A DNA stretch of 64,000 nt from Thinopyrum elongatum (Eukaryota > Streptophyta > Magnoliopsida > Poales > Poaceae). Position numbers and translations under genes: made by a program. The notes below the pieces were generated by a model. The model did no database searches. It saw only the letters and a program-made list of their open reading frames with translations, and was not told the DNA's origin. Of the stretch, positions 11,886-25,300 are shown in pieces. Numbering within the stretch: the stretch's first letter is position 1; every line of letters starts with the position of its first letter. The stretch is from positions 102,550,237-102,614,236 of the forward strand of contig CM022302.1 in assembly GCA_011799875.1 (NCBI GenBank), in the 5' to 3' direction.

Positions 11886-13060
11886 CCTATTTTTATAACT
11901 AGGCCACAATAACCATGGGCAATAATGTACGGGCTGTAGGATCCATGGGCCTTCTACGGGCCGTAGGATCCATGGGCCTTCTATGGTCCGTACGATCGAT
12001 TGGCCAAACATGGGCCGTTCTATTTGTGGACCAATAACGGTCCGCAAAATGGGTCGTAAACGGGCTAGAGTGGAAATCGTCTGTTTATGGCCCGACCATA
12101 ACGGGCTGTTAATAGGCCAAAATGTATAACTGGCTTAATTCTATCGACAGGCATCACGGGTCGTTAATGGGCCGTATTTGATGACGCTATGAAAACAGCC
12201 CAACGGGTTAACATGCCACAAATGGGCCAACTGTAACCACGGGCTGAATTTGGCCCACAAGCGGAACAGGCTAGTAACGGACCGTAAGTAACCGAATGCT
12301 GGAAATGAGCCCAAAAATAAATGGGCCCTTAGAAGGCTGAAAGTTAACATGGGCTGGAAACGGCCCAACAGAATAATGGGCCGTTGATGGGTATAAAGCG
12401 ATACACTGTTCATAATGGGCCAGTTTCACCACGAGCCTTTAACGGGCTAGAGTTACAAAGGGCCTCGTATGGGCCAAAATACGTCATGGGCCTTACATGG
12501 GCCTGAAGTTACAACGGGCTGGAATCATATTGGACGGCCCAGATGACGCTACTGGGCCTAATTCGGATAGGCCATAACGGGCCGTGAGTTAGCGGGTTGT
12601 AAATGGGTTGTATGCGAACAGGCCGTTTACAGTCTTTCCATGGGCCGGCCCGCTACCTTTTGACCAAGTCAAACAAGCCGGCCTTTTCACCTGAATGGGC
12701 CTTTGTTGGGTCATGCCACGTGTCAACGTATCATAGGTGCCTCCCGTCCAATGAGTGGATGCCATCTGTCCCAATAGTGAGCCGACACGTGGTTCCTCTG
12801 GTCATTGAGAATTTTACACGTGGAAAATCCCCATTGGTCCGGGCTATTAACGGGTTATCGGATCCAAACCGGAACCCGATACCTTAACGCCGACCCGTTA
12901 CGGTGGATGCCACGTGTCGGTTACCCTTGACGAAAGCACTTCCATGACGCACCATTTATCGTCATGGAAGTGGACACTTCCATGATGATAATTTTGGTAT
13001 TGTCATGGAACACTTCTACGATAGCACAGGTATGACTATCTTGATTCTGTCCTAAAATCA
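11886..13060 (+). repeat. GGGCC-rich subterminal repeats of CACTA element 1
   Basis: Dozens of ATGGGCC, ACGGGC and GGGCCGT motifs in both orientations fill about 11886-12720. They are followed by CACGTG-containing blocks (12716, 12785, 12911) and short direct repeats of CTTCCATGA (12940-13020). Subterminal arrays of this kind are where CACTA TNP proteins bind in En/Spm; binding here is inferred. Confidence 0.6.
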
Positions 13061-13128
13061 TCATGGATGTACATGCATGACAGAAAACATGACCTATTGT
13101 GGCAAACACGTATCATCACGGAAGTGTA

Positions 13129-13142
13129 TTTTTTTTGTAGTG
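13129..13142 (+). repeat. Right terminus of CACTA element 1
   Basis: TTTTTTTTGTAGTG ends at 13142. The next three bases, TTA (13143-13145), would be the target duplication. The following sequence switches to Athila-like interior. Confidence 0.65.
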
Positions 13143-15644
13143 TTACCGTTGCATATGATGATTTTGATGAATATAATATGCATGTGCTTGCTACTCCTAC
13201 TTGCAATTATTATGAGAGAGGAACTACAACTCAACCTCTCTATGTTTCCAACACGACAAAATTGCATGAAACTGCCTATGCTATGTATTGGCCTTTACTT
13301 GATGAGCATGAATTGTTCTTTTATGACATGCCGATGCATAGGAAGAGATTTAGACTTCGTCATTGCATGATATACATTGCTTTGTGCTCACTACTAATTT
13401 GCAAATCATTGCTAATTAAAATTGGCTTTGATATACCTTGGGATCCGGGTGGATCCATTACTTGAGCACTTTATGCCTAGCTTAATGGATTTAAAGAAAG
13501 CGCTGCTAGGGAGACAACCCAGAAGTTTTAGAGAGTTATTTACTTCTGTTGTGTGCTTTTATAAAGTTTTAAAACAAAAAATATAGAGGGGAACTTAAAA
13601 ACATTTTCAAAAAGAGAAGTGATTGGAAGGTTACGCATGGGAGAAGTGAGGGTCGACCTTGAACACTTGTGTTCATGCCCATGGAAACAATGTAGAATTT
13701 TTCATGGAAGTTTCTCACAAAAATAATTACCCCCTTGTACAAATCCATTGTATTATAAAAATAATGTGCCAAGATTTGCCTTTAGGATGATTAGATTTCT
13801 TGTTGGTATGTGCGGTGTAAAAACAGAAACTTTGGCTGTAGTGCATGAATTTACATTTATTACTGGAATGTCAAAAGTTTCTGAAATTTTTACACAGTAC
13901 TACTATGCAAAAAAATTATTTTGTCCTAAGTTTTCAGAACTTTTATAGTTACAGAAGTATGGTCAATGTTCAGATTACTACAGACTGTCCTGTTTTTGAC
14001 AGATTCAGTTTTTTATGCATTGTTTTGCTCGTTTTGATGAAACTATCAATTGTATAGGTGGTATGAGCCATGGAGAAGTTATAATACATTAGCTACAATG
14101 CAAAAACAAAATATGAATGGGTTTGCAACTGTACTTAAAGTAGTAATTTGCATTATTATACTAACGGATCTCACGAAGGTTTTTGTTAGGTTTTGTGTGG
14201 GTGAGGTGATCAAAGATCGAGGAGGTCTCGATATGAGGAGAAGGAGGAGAGGCCAGAGTTCAAGCTTGGAGATGCCCAAGGCACTCCAAGTAAATATTCA
14301 AGGAGACTCAAGCGTCTAAGCTTGGGGATGCCCCGGAAGGCATCCCATCTTTCTTCAACAAGTATCGGCATGTTTTCGTCTTCGTTTTGTTCATATGATA
14401 TGTGTAAGTCTTGGAGCGTCTTTTGTGTTTAGTTTTCATTTTTCTTTTATGCACCATGCTGGTATGAGATAGTCCATGGTTGATTTAGAGAATGCTCATT
14501 GCACTTAACTTATATTTGAGTATGGCTTTATAGAATGCTTCATGTGCTTCACTTATATCATTTGAAGTTTGGATTGCCTGTTTCTCTTCACATGGAAAAC
14601 CGTTATTTGTAGAATGCTCTTTTGCTTCACTTATACTTATTAGAGCATGGTCTTTTGTACAAAGAATTAAACTCTCATGCTTCACTTATATCTATTTAGT
14701 GAGTCAACAGGAATTGGTCATTTGCATGGTTAATCATGAAGTCCTACATAAAACTTGTGGATCACTAAATATGATATGTTTGATTCCTTGCAATAGTTTT
14801 GCGATATAGAGATGATAATATGTGGGAGGTACTAGTAAACGGTTGTGGTTAGTAAGAATATTGGTGTTAAGGTTTGTGATTCCCGAAGCATGCATGTATA
14901 ATCTCTCGTTATGCTATGAAGTTAGAGCATGATTTATTATTCATTGTCTTCCTTATGAGTGGTGGTCGGGGGCGAGCGATGGTCTTTTCCTACCAATCTA
15001 TCCCCCTAGGGGCATGCATAGTAGTACTTTGCTTCGAGGGCTAACAAACTTTTGCAATAAGTATATGAGTTCTTTATGACTAATGTGAGTCCATGGATTA
15101 TACACACTCTTACCTTTCCGCAATTTGCTAGCCTCTTCGGTACCGTGCATTGCCCTTTCTCACCTCGAGAGTCGATGCAAACTCCGCCGGTGCATCCAAA
15201 CCCCGTGATATGATACGCTCGATCACACATAAGCCTTATTATATCTTCCTCAAAACAGCCATCATACCTACCTATTATGGCCTTTCCATAGCCATTCCAA
15301 TATATATTGACCTGCAACTTCCACCACTTCCGTTTTGATGACGTGAGCATTCATTGTCATATTTCTTTGCATGATCGTAAGATAGCTAGCATGATATTTC
15401 CATTGCTTGTCCATTTTTTGATATCGTTGTTATGCTAGATTATTGCACATCCTGGTACACTGCCAGAGGCATTCATATAGAGTCATACTTTGTTCTAGGT
15501 ATCGAGTTGTAATTTTTATTTATTTTGAGTTGTAAGTAAATAGAAGTGTGATGATCATCATTATTCATTATTAGAGCATGTCCCAGTGAGGAAAGGATGA
15601 TGGAGACTATGATTCCCCCACAAGTCGGGATGAGACTCTAGACA

Positions 15645-15760
15645 AATATAAAAAGAAAAAGAAAAAAAGAAAAAAGTGAGGGCAAAAGGAGCCCAAGAAA
15701 AAATAAAAAAAAAAGAAAAAGAAAAGAAAAGAAAAAAATGAGAGAAAAGAGAGAAGGGGC
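15645..15760 (+). repeat. Polypurine (A/G) tract in the Athila-like interior
   Basis: About 115 bases are almost purely A and G (AAAAAGAAAAAGAAAA-type), broken by GTGAGGGCAAAAGGAGCCC. The tract is repetitive and has no coding value. Confidence 0.75.
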
Positions 15761-16454
15761 ATGCTAATTCCACACTTGTGCTTCAAAGTAGGACCATGTT
15801 TTTCATATAGAGAGTCTCCTATGTTGTCACTTTCATATACTAGTGGGAATTTTTCATTATAGTATTAGATGCACACCCACTTAGTTTTCATATTGAGCTT
15901 TCATACACTTATAGCTCTTAGTGCATTCGTTGCATGGCAATCCCTACTCCTCGCATTGATATCAATTGATGGGCATCTCCATAGCCTGTTGGTTAGCCGC
16001 GTCTATGTGAGACTTTCTTACTTTTTTGTCTTCTCTATATTTACCCCTATTTTCATACTCTATTCCACCCATAGTGCTATATCCATGGCTTGCGCTCATG
16101 TATTGCGTGAGGGTTGAAAAAGCTGAAGCGCGTTAAAAAGTATGAACCAATTGCTCGGCTTGCCATCGGGGTTGTGCATGATAAATACTTTGTGTTAAGA
16201 AGACAGAGCATGACAAGACTATATGATTTTGTAGGGATAGCTTTCTTTAGCGTTGATATTTTGAAAGACACGATTGTTTGTTGGGATGCCTGAGTATTGA
16301 TGTCTTTATGTCAAATTATAGACTATTGCTTTGAATCACTCATGTCTTAATATTCATGCCATGATTAGATATATGATCAAGATTATGCTAGGTAGAATTC
16401 GACAGAAAAAATTATCTTTTTTATCATTTACCTACTCGAGGACGAGCAGGAATT

Positions 16455-16468
16455 AAGCTTGGGGATGC
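16455..16468 (+). promoter_or_regulatory. Polypurine tract before the 3' LTR
   Basis: AAGCTTGGGGATGC lies directly before TGATACATC and matches the equivalent AAGCTGGGGGATGC in front of the LTR at 25886. It would prime plus-strand DNA synthesis. Confidence 0.55.
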
Positions 16469-17996
16469 TGATACATCTTCATCGTATCTAAATTTTTTTA
16501 TTGTTCCATGCCAATATTATACAACTTTTACATACTTTTTGCAACAATTTATATGATTTATTGGACTAACCTATTGATCCAGTGCCAAGTGCCAGTTCCT
16601 GTCTTTCGCATGTTTTTTGTTTCGCAGAATATCCATATCAAACGAAGTCCAAACGCGATAAAAATTTACGGAGAATTATTTTGGAATATTTGTGATTTTA
16701 GGGAGGTGGAATCAATGCAAACGGGGCCCACAGCCACCACGAGACACCAGGGCGCGCCCCAAGGCCCTGGCGCGTGGTGGTGGGTTGTACCCTCGTAAGT
16801 CGGTTGGAGCTCTACTTTGGGCGCAAGGAATCTTATATCCGGAAAAAAATCGTGTTACCATCTCAGCGCAATCGGAGTTACGGATCTCCGGGAATATAAG
16901 AAACGGTTTCGGCCAGAAAACAGGAACGCAAAACAGAAGAGAACAGAAGGCTAGATCCAATCTAGGAGGGGCTCCTGCCTCTCCGGCACCATGGCAACCA
17001 TGGACCAGAGGGGGAACTCTCCTCCCATCTAGGGGGTGGCCAAGGAATAAGAAGAAAGAGGGGGGCTCTCTCCCCCTCTCTCCCGGTGGCGCCGGAACGC
17101 CGTCGGGGCAATCATCGTGTGACGGCGATCTACTCCAACAACTCTGTCATCTTCACCAACATCTTCATCACCTTCCCTCATCTATATTCAGCGTTCCACT
17201 CTCCCGCAACCCGCTATACCCTCTACTTGAACATGGTGCTTTATGCTTCATATTAATATCCAATGATATGTTGCCATCCTATGATGCTTGAGTAGATTTT
17301 TGTTGTCCTATCGATAATTGGTGAATTGCTATGGTTGGTTTAATTTGCTTGTGGTTATGCTGCTGTCCTTTGGTGCCCATCATATGAGCACGCGTGTGGA
17401 TCACACCATAGGGTTACTTGTATGTTGATAGGACTATGCATTGGAGGGAAGGGTGACAGAAGCTTCAGCCTACCATAGAAATTGATGCATACGGGATTGA
17501 AGGGGGACCAATATATATCTTAATGCTCTGGTTGGGTTTTACCTTAATGAACGTTAGTAGTTGCGGATGCTTGCTAATAGTTCCAATTATAAGTGCATAG
17601 AATTCCAAGTAAGGGACGACATGCTAGCAGTGGCCTCTCCCACATAAAAACTTGCTATCGGTCTAGTAACGTAGTCAATTGCTTAGGGACAATTCCGCAA
17701 ATCCTACCACCACTTTATCCACACTCGTTTTACTAAACTTAATTGTTTATTTATTTAAACAGCACCTAACTTTTATTTTCATGTTCTTTATTATCTTGCA
17801 AACCTATCCACAACTACAAAGTACTTCTAGTTTTATTCTTGTTCTAGGTAAAGCAAACGTTAAGTGTGCGTAGAGTTGTATCGGTGGTCGATAGAACTTG
17901 AGGGAATATTTGTTCTGCCTTTAGCTCCTCGCTGGGTTCGACACTCTTATTTATCGAAAAAGGCTACAAATGATCCCCTATACTTGTGGGTTATCA
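16469..17996 (+). repeat. 3' LTR of the Athila-like element
   Basis: It begins TGATACATCTTCATCGTATC and ends CTTGTGGGTTATCA. The closing phrase 'atgatcccctatacttgtgg' is a familiar Triticeae Athila-type LTR end. It is about 1.53 kb. It differs enough from the LTR at 20689 to be a different subfamily. The five bases after it, CACAA (17997-18001), would be the right target duplication. Confidence 0.7.
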
Positions 17997-20688
17997 CACA
18001 AGTCCCGTGAGGGGCGCGTGAAAAATCGACGTCCTTTGCGTTTCGGCCGATGTCGACGCAAACAGACTGCACCCCTCCATTCCAAACTTCCTCGTGAGGC
18101 TAGCCTCTCTTTTCCTTGCTCGTCAACATGCCCTACGTCCTCAGGACCCAGCCATCAAGCATAGCTCAGCCGCCGTTGGTATGTCAGGTCACGATGCCTG
18201 GGACAAGGCAAGGGGTGAGGGCTCGAGAGCCAGTAGGAGCTCCTGAGGCGCGATGCTCAAGAACCCCCCTTTAACGTTCAAGCGACTTGTGCGGAAAAGA
18301 GGCGACATGCTCCGCGAGGTTGCAAGGGAATGGGTCCCATTCGGCAATGGTGTAGCGTATGAGATGTCTGTACTTAGCTTTTTTGCGGCTGGTGAAGCAG
18401 ATCAGATCGCCGTTCGTCCGGGGTCGCTCCTCCGGAGGCGACGATGCTCTGCCGAAGCACCACTGAGTGTCTGGCTTCTGGAACTCCTGCATGCTAACAA
18501 ATTATGGTGTATGTGGGGCAACGCGCGCTTGCCGATCTACTCGTGACTGTTCCGTGAGAAGACACGGCACTAAGGACCTGATGAGGTGACGTGCACGGTG
18601 CCAGCCCACGAGTCAGAGCTCGGTCGCTTAGATTTATCTACACTGCAGGGACGGACCCGACCACAGGCGCCATGCCAATAGCCCCCTTTCATGGGATGCT
18701 CAGGAGAAGAGTCATTAGCACGTGGGGCCCGAGGGGCGACGCCTCCGGGGATGATGCAATGTCAAGCGCAAGGTTAACAGGCATAGCAACTTGTAAAAGC
18801 ATAACTGGTTCTGATACATGAGCAAAAGCAATGTAGCTGTAGGGGCGGACCCTTCCCAACCTGATGATAATACAGCACGAGGGGCGCCCTCAATTGAACA
18901 AACCAAAAAGTCACATGGCATTGTTGTTGCAGTAGCGTTGGGGAAGCCGATGAAGCATGTGATGGAGGTTCGCTCCTCACGAGCCGGGCGGCTCCTGAGG
19001 CTCGGGAGGATTGCAAGGGGCCGGGACCTCGAGAGGCGCCAGTGCTGAGCACCTGGCCTCGTGAGATGCCAACGCGAGCTGGGCGAGCTGCTGGTATGTG
19101 GCACTGACATTCACTAGGCCGAAGGGCATGCATATGTAGTTGCAGGGGTAGCGCCCGCTCCGGCCGACACGTGACGGCTAGAAGAGGTCCTGAGAGGCAG
19201 CCCTTTTGAGGCCTGGGATGTTGAAGCAGACGCGCAGCTCGCCGCCCACGTCGGGGGCAGCAGCTGAGCCAGTGGGGCATGTGGGGCGGCGCTCGCCGGG
19301 CATGGCCCGCGCTTCCTGAAGTTCGCTGATCGCCTTGGTGATGAATTCTCATGCTCCTGGCGCATCGCGCCGTGTTCCTTGCTTGTGGGGGCGTGCATCG
19401 AGGCACGACCTCCAAGTGGTGCCCAAGCGCCTCCCTCGTTGCACTGGTCAGGTCTGATGCTCTCCAGGTGGGAGCCCCCGAGCCCGTCCTGAGGGAGGCA
19501 TTGGGTGCGCCTTCCTATGCGGGAGGGAGGCACTCCCCAGCGTTAGGCACGGCACCTGAGGCCTCGCCAGCGTGTGCCTTCTTCATCTCGGGACGGGTTC
19601 TTGTGGAGGAGTTGCCCTTCTTCTTAGCGGGAATAATGTCAGGGGGCATGATGGCTTCCCCGCCATCGGTGTTCTCAGCCGCCGCAGCCCGGCAGACGTG
19701 CTCGAGGGAGCAGACCGCATCCTTCTCAGCACAGGCGACGGTGATGACGCCGCTGCACCCTGGCATCTCGAGGACGTTGTAGCCATGGTGGGTCACCACC
19801 ATGAACTTGGCAAGGACCGGATACCCCAAGATGGCGTTGTACGGGAGGTCGATGTGGGCCACGTCGAAATCGATGAGCTCGGTGTGGTAGTTGTCGCAAG
19901 TGCCGAAGGTAACTGGGAGGCTCACCTGCCCCAGGGGTGTGGTGTAGTCGTCGGTCACCCCAGAGAACGGCCTGGGGGCATGAGCTGATCGTAAGGCACT
20001 TGAAGTGTCTCGAAGGTCTCGACAAAGAGCATGTTGAGGCTGGCGCCGCCGTCGATGAGGGTCTTGGTGATTCAGACATTACTGATAGTCGGCGTTCATA
20101 GTATAGGGCGTGCGCCGGTGGTGGCTGAGCATCTGAGGTGGTCCTTGGAATCGAAGGTGAGGGCGTACTGCGACCACTTGAGGGGACGCATAGCCTCGAG
20201 CCTCGGGAGGGCTGCGTTCCCCTCGTGAAAGAACTACTTGAAGAGGCGGTTTGACGTGGGGGCCTGAGCTTCGCCGAGGATGCAGGCTATGGCACAAGGC
20301 TCCTGGTAGCTCCCAGCCCCCTCGTCTGGCTGGTTGTTGTCGTTCCTCCTGGGGGGCAGCAGCGGCGGAAGGCCCGTGTTGCCCTGAGGGCGGACCTCAC
20401 GGGGCTGATCACGCTAGGCGTCGTCACGAGGCTGATCACGCCAGGCACCATCATGTGGCTGATCGCGCCAGGCATCCTCGTGACGCTGGTCATGCCAGCC
20501 CTGGCGGGGGTTGCGGTTGTCCAAGCGTCCTCCACCGCGGCCTCCTCCACGTCCGAAGTCACGGTCGCTGCGCTCGGGGTGGCGGCCCAGGCGCTCGTCA
20601 CGGAGCGCCCTGAGCTCCTGACAGTCATCGGTGTTGTGGGTGCGCACGTTGTGGAAGACACAAAACGGGTGGCCATCCTTGGCGGGCT
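17997..20688 (-). pseudogene. Decayed minus-strand Gypsy gag-protease-RT remnant
   Basis: Read on the minus strand, three Gypsy landmarks appear in the right order. A gag zinc-knuckle variant FCVFHNVRTHNTDDC lies near 20610-20660 (C-x2-H-x4-H-x4-C). A protease motif TLIDGGASLNM lies near 20030-20065, followed by HIDLPYNAILGYP near 19840. RT residues YICMPFGLVNVSATYQ lie near 19090-19140. Arg/Asp-rich repeats (DQPHDGAWRDQ) sit downstream of the knuckle. Stops and frameshifts break every segment. Bases 17997-18700 show no clear match and probably represent decayed RT/RNase H. The rest of gag would continue to the right of the Fatima-like insertion, outside the window. The knuckle type suggests the Tat lineage. 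Confidence 0.65.
20396..20490 (-). repeat. Tandem repeats in the minus-strand gag remnant
   Basis: About three units of roughly 30 bases encode AWRDQP(H/R)D on the minus strand, just after the knuckle region. Confidence 0.55.
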
Positions 20689-22289
20689 TGATACGTCTCC
20701 AACGTATCTATAATTTTTTATTGTTCCATGCTGTTATATTATTATTCTTGGATGTTTTACAATCAGTTTAGAGCAACTTTATATCATTTTTTGGGACTAA
20801 CCTATTGACATAGTGCCCAGTGCCAATTGCTGTGTTTTGCTTGTTTTTTACTTCGCAGAAAATCAATACCAAACGGAGTCCAAACACAGCGAAACTTTTT
20901 GGAGAATTTTTCTGGACCAGAAGGAACAACATGGGCCAAAGAAGTACCAGAGGGGTGCCCCGAGGGGGGCACAACCCACATGGGCGCGCCTGGAGGCCCA
21001 GGCGCACCCTGGTGGGTTGTGCCCACCTCGGTGGCCTCCCGCACTGCCCCTTTGCCCTATGAATACCCAAATATTCCAAAAACCCTAGGGGAGTCGACGA
21101 AACACAATTCCAGCCGCGGCAAGTTCCAGAACCACGAGATCCAGTCTAAACACCATCACAGAGGGGTTCATCATCCTCATTGGTGCCTCTCCGATGATGC
21201 GTGGGTAGTTCATTGTAGACCTACGGGTCCGTAGGCAGTAGCTAGATGGCTTCCTCTCTCTCTCTTGATTCTCAATACAATGGTCTCTTGGAGATTTATT
21301 TGATGTAACTCTTTTTTGTGGTGTGTTTGTTGGGATCCAATGAATTTTGAGTTTATGATCAGATCTATTTTATCCATGAAAGTTATTTTAGTTTTCTTTG
21401 ATCTCTTATATGCATGATTATTTATAGCCTCATATTTCTTTTTTGAATCTTTGGTTTAGTTAGGCCGACTAGATCGATTTTTCTTGCCATGGGAAGAGGT
21501 GCTTTGTGATGGGTTGGGTCGTGCAGTGTTCTTTCCCAGTGACAGAAGGGGCAGCAAGACACGTATTGATCGTTGCTATTAAGGATAACAAGATGGGTCT
21601 ATTCCTACATGAATAGATCTTGTCTACTTCATGTCATCGTTCTTATTGCATTACTCCGTTTCTCCATGAAATTAATACACTAGATGCATGCTGGATAGCG
21701 GTCGATGTGTGGAGTAATAGTAGTAGATGCAGGCAGGAGTCGGTCTACTAATCTTTGACGTGATGCCTATGTATTGATCATTGCCTGGATATCGTCATAA
21801 TTATTTGGGTTCTATCAATTGCCCAGCAGTAATTTGTTTACCCACTATGTGCTATTTTCTTGAGAGAAGCCACTAGTGAAATCTACGACCCACGGGTCTA
21901 TTCTTTATCATATTTGCTTTCTAATCTATTATCTACCACTTTTATTTTTAGATCTACTATTCCAAAAACCCAAAGATACTTTGCTGCACTTTTTATTTGC
22001 ATCTTTTATTTCGTGTTTTATCGAGATCTATTTATCCAATCTATCACAATTTTATCCCGTCAACTTGACAATTTCTGGCGCCGTTACCCGAAGAAGGGAT
22101 TGACAACCCCTTATACGCGTTGGGTTGCAAGTATTTGTTCTTTGTGTGCAGGTACTGTTTACATAGTGTTGCTTGGTTGTCCTACTGGATTGACACCTTG
22201 CTTTCATAACTATGGGAAATACCTACCGTAGATGTGCTGCATCATCCCTTCCTCTTTGGGGAAATACCGACGTAGTTCAAGTGACATCA
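20689..22289 (+). repeat. 5' LTR of the Fatima-like element
   Basis: It starts TGATACGTCTCCAACGTATC and ends CAAGTGACATCA, 12 bases before the primer-binding site. It is about 1.6 kb, the usual size for this family. It holds the well-known phrases 'gtgacagaaggggcagcaag' (about 21540) and 'gatgcaggcaggagtcggtc' (about 21726). A weak TATA-like CCCTATGAATA lies near 21055. Confidence 0.75.
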
Positions 22290-22300
22290 AAAGGAATTTC

Positions 22301-22318
22301 TAGCGCCGTTGCCGGGGA
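22301..22318 (+). promoter_or_regulatory. Primer-binding site, tRNA-Asp type, one mismatch
   Basis: TAGCGCCGTTGCCGGGGA differs from the canonical Athila/Tat site TGGCGCCGTTGCCGGGGA only at base 2. The site lies 11 bases inside the LTR end. Confidence 0.65.
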
Positions 22319-25300
22319 GACATCATCAACATCTATCGGGTTCCTAATCACAAATCTCATCTCCTTGCAATTTACATTATTTGCCATTTGCCTCTCATTT
22401 TCATCTCCCCAACTTCACAAAAATATGTGCCTTTTTATTTGCCTTTTTTCGTTTGCCTTTTTCTGGTTTGCTTCTTTGCTTGTGTTGCCATGTCCCTTCT
22501 ATTTGCTTGCATATTCGCTTGCTAAAAATCTATTGATATAGATCCTCATCCACTTGCTAATCTTTTTAAAAGATCCAATTATGTTGAACCAATTGCTAGT
22601 GAATTAAGTTCACTAGCTTATCTTTATGAAGTTTTGCTTGAAGATCTTGAATCTGAAAATTGTGATGAAGTGTTAAACGAAAATATTTATAAAGTGATTC
22701 ATGATAGCTCCTTCAATGAAAAGCATGGTTGCAATGATGTTATTATGAATTCTATTAATGTCAATTGTGTTAATAATATGCAAACCCCAAGCTTGGGGAT
22801 GATAATTTTGTTATGTCTACTACTTGTTGCAATGATCATGATTGGGGTGATAATGATTCTTATGATCTTGAAAATTTATTTAAGCCTCATGATGAATATG
22901 ATATTCATAATAATGTTTGCAATAATATTGGAAGTGGGTTTGGAAGAGCGTCAACTTTAGGTAGAAATAATCCCACATATTTGGAGAGTGTTTAATCTTA
23001 CGAAATTTTTGATGAAAGTGGGTTTGGAGAGGTCATGACTTTAGTTGATGTTAATCCCACTATCTTGGAAGATTATAAAACTTTTATGCATGTGGATCAT
23101 GAAGAGAAAATTTTATATGATAGCTATATTGTTTAATTTCATTATGATCCTACATGTAATTATTATGAGAGAGAAAATATGGTTGTAGAAATTTTCATGT
23201 TACTAAATTACCTCTCGTTATGTTGAGATTGCTATTGTTTCTTTCTTCTCCTTTGCATATTCTAGATATTTCCTGTCTTGATAATTTGTTTTCTTATAAA
23301 ATGCCTATGCATAGGAAGAGAGTTAGACTTAAATGTGTTTGTGACATGTTTCATGATGCTCTCTTTGTTTTTCAATTATTATCTTTTATGTGAGCATCCA
23401 TAAAATCTTATGCCTTGCTAGGGGCATAAAATGATAGCCCTTGTTGGGAAGCAACCCATTGAATAAAATTTATTTTTGCCTTTTTATTTCTGTTTTTGAG
23501 TGTTTGCACAATTATACTACTGTTATGATTGTGTTTTTATGTTTTATTTAGTTTTTGTGCCAAGTAAAGCCTTTGGGATTATGTTTGGTGATAGTTGATT
23601 TGATCTTGTTGGAAAATAGAAACTTTTGTGTCCAGTAAAATAATTTTCATAAATCACAGAAGCGACAAAAAATTCTAATTTTTTTTACAAAAGATTGATA
23701 TAAAAATTGCCTACATCTTCCTACTTTTTAAGTATTTTTTGAGTTAGAAAAGTATACGAAGTTTTCAGTTTACTACCGACTGTTCTGTTTTTGACAGATT
23801 TTGTTTTCTTTGCATTGTGTGCTTATTTTGATGAATCTATGGATTGTATCGGGGGGTATAAGCCATGGTAAAGTTAGAATACAGTAGATATAATGCAAAA
23901 ATAAAATATGAATAGGTTTTCAACAGTACTTAGAGTGGTAATTTGCTTTGTTATACTATCGGATCTCACGAAGGTTTTGTTGAGTTTTGTGTGATTGAAG
24001 TTTTCAAGTTTGGGGTGAGATCACGATGGATGAAGGAATAAGGAGTGAAAAGAGCCTAAACTTGGGGATTCCCCATGGCACCCTAAGATAATATTCAAGG
24101 AGAACCAAGCAAATAAGCTTGGGGACACCCCGAAAGACACCCCCTCTTTCTTCTAACGACCATCGGTATTTTACATGGAGCTATATTTTTATTCGTCACT
24201 TATCATGAGTATTGCTTGGAGCGTCTTGTATGATATGAGTCTTTGCTGGTTTTGCTTTTTAGTTTGTGTCATCTATCCTTGCTGAACACACTTATTTGAA
24301 AAAGCCAAAATTATGCTATGATTTTTTAGAATTGCTCTCTATGCTTCACTTAAATTTTTTGAGCAATGGAATTGCTCTAGTGCTTCACCTATATCTTTTT
24401 TAGCACGGTGTACTTTAATATTTTTGAAGAAATGATCTAATGCTTCACTTAGATTTATTTGAGAGTTAGTAAATTTTCGAAGAAATTCTCTCATGCTTCA
24501 CTTATATTATTTTGAGAGATGAAAATCTTTATGCTCATGTTCTTCACTTAAATTTGTTTGAGCTATCAAAAGCAACATATGAAATTTGTCCCAAAGTGAT
24601 AGATATTCAAGAGGGATATAATAAAAACTTTCATGAAGATCATTGGACAAAATAAACTTGATTCCTTGTAATAATTTTGCGATATGATGATAGTGATATG
24701 TGAGTCATTTTGGTGAGTAATTGTGCTTTAGTAAGAATATTGGTTGTTAAGGTTTGTGATTCCCTATGCAAGCACGAAAGTCAATAGTTATGCAATGAAA
24801 TCACATCCTACTTGTGGTGCATTATTCGGTGTTAGTTATGCTTAATGCTCGCTTATGTGATTTTTTGTTTCTTGGTTGGATGCTTCTCAATCTATTTGCC
24901 AGCCTTCACTTGTACCAAGTAGAGATACTACTTGTGCATCCAAAATCCTTAAACCCATTTTTGCTATATGAGTCCACCATACCTGCCTATATGCGGTATT
25001 CCCGTGCCGTTCTAAGCAAATTTGTATGTGCCACATCTCTAATTTTTAAAATAAATTTCCTTTTTGTGTGCTCGTACCGCTCATGAAGCGGCAGGGGTGG
25101 CCAATATTTTCCATGCTAGATGTGTTATTCTCAAGATGAGTGTTTATTCACTTGTCATTGCATGAGAGTACGGCGGTAATAGGGATGCCCAGTCCCGAAA
25201 TGAAAAAAGAAATTTACTTTATGTTGTCAAATAATAAATTCCTTGGAAAGTGTTGGTATGGACGGTACCCGTGGATACGGCTAGCCGTGGAATGTGAAAG

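Larger units (their letters stand above)
5881..13142 (+). mobile_element. CACTA-type element 1 (right terminus present, left not found)
   Basis: The right end reads ...TATTTTTTTTGTAGTG at 13142, the reverse complement of a CACTACAAAAAAAATA terminus. The preceding 1.2 kb is a subterminal region full of GGGCC/ATGGGC motifs and 'catggaagtg' repeats, typical of Triticeae CACTA elements. A multi-exon TNP-like gene on the plus strand ends at 11617. No matching left terminus was seen back to position 1, so the start given here is only where element-like sequence becomes recognisable. The true start may have been deleted, or may lie beyond the Copia element. No tnp2-type transposase is present in this span. 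Confidence 0.65.
13143..17996 (+). mobile_element. Athila-like non-autonomous retrotransposon, 3' part
   Basis: The interior (13143-16468) has no gag or pol frame. It shares landmark phrases with the Fatima-like element at 22290-25885: ATGCATAGGAAGAG, the 'agcttggggatgcc' blocks, repeated 'ttcacttatat' phrases, and a 3' block ATTTACCTACTCGAGGACGA just before the LTR. The 5' half is missing because CACTA element 1 lies at the left border. Coding-deficient Athila derivatives are abundant in Triticeae. Confidence 0.65.

Noticed and set aside
11840..11886. CACTACAGTTC at about 11846 as a possible CACTA left end
   Set aside because: Only the first six bases match the right terminus at 13142; the following bases differ and the TNP-like gene lies to its left, so it is not a credible partner.
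16712..17291. Frames of 82-199 codons in the Athila-like LTR
   Set aside because: They lie wholly within an LTR, have no motif, and are Pro/Gly/Arg-rich by composition.
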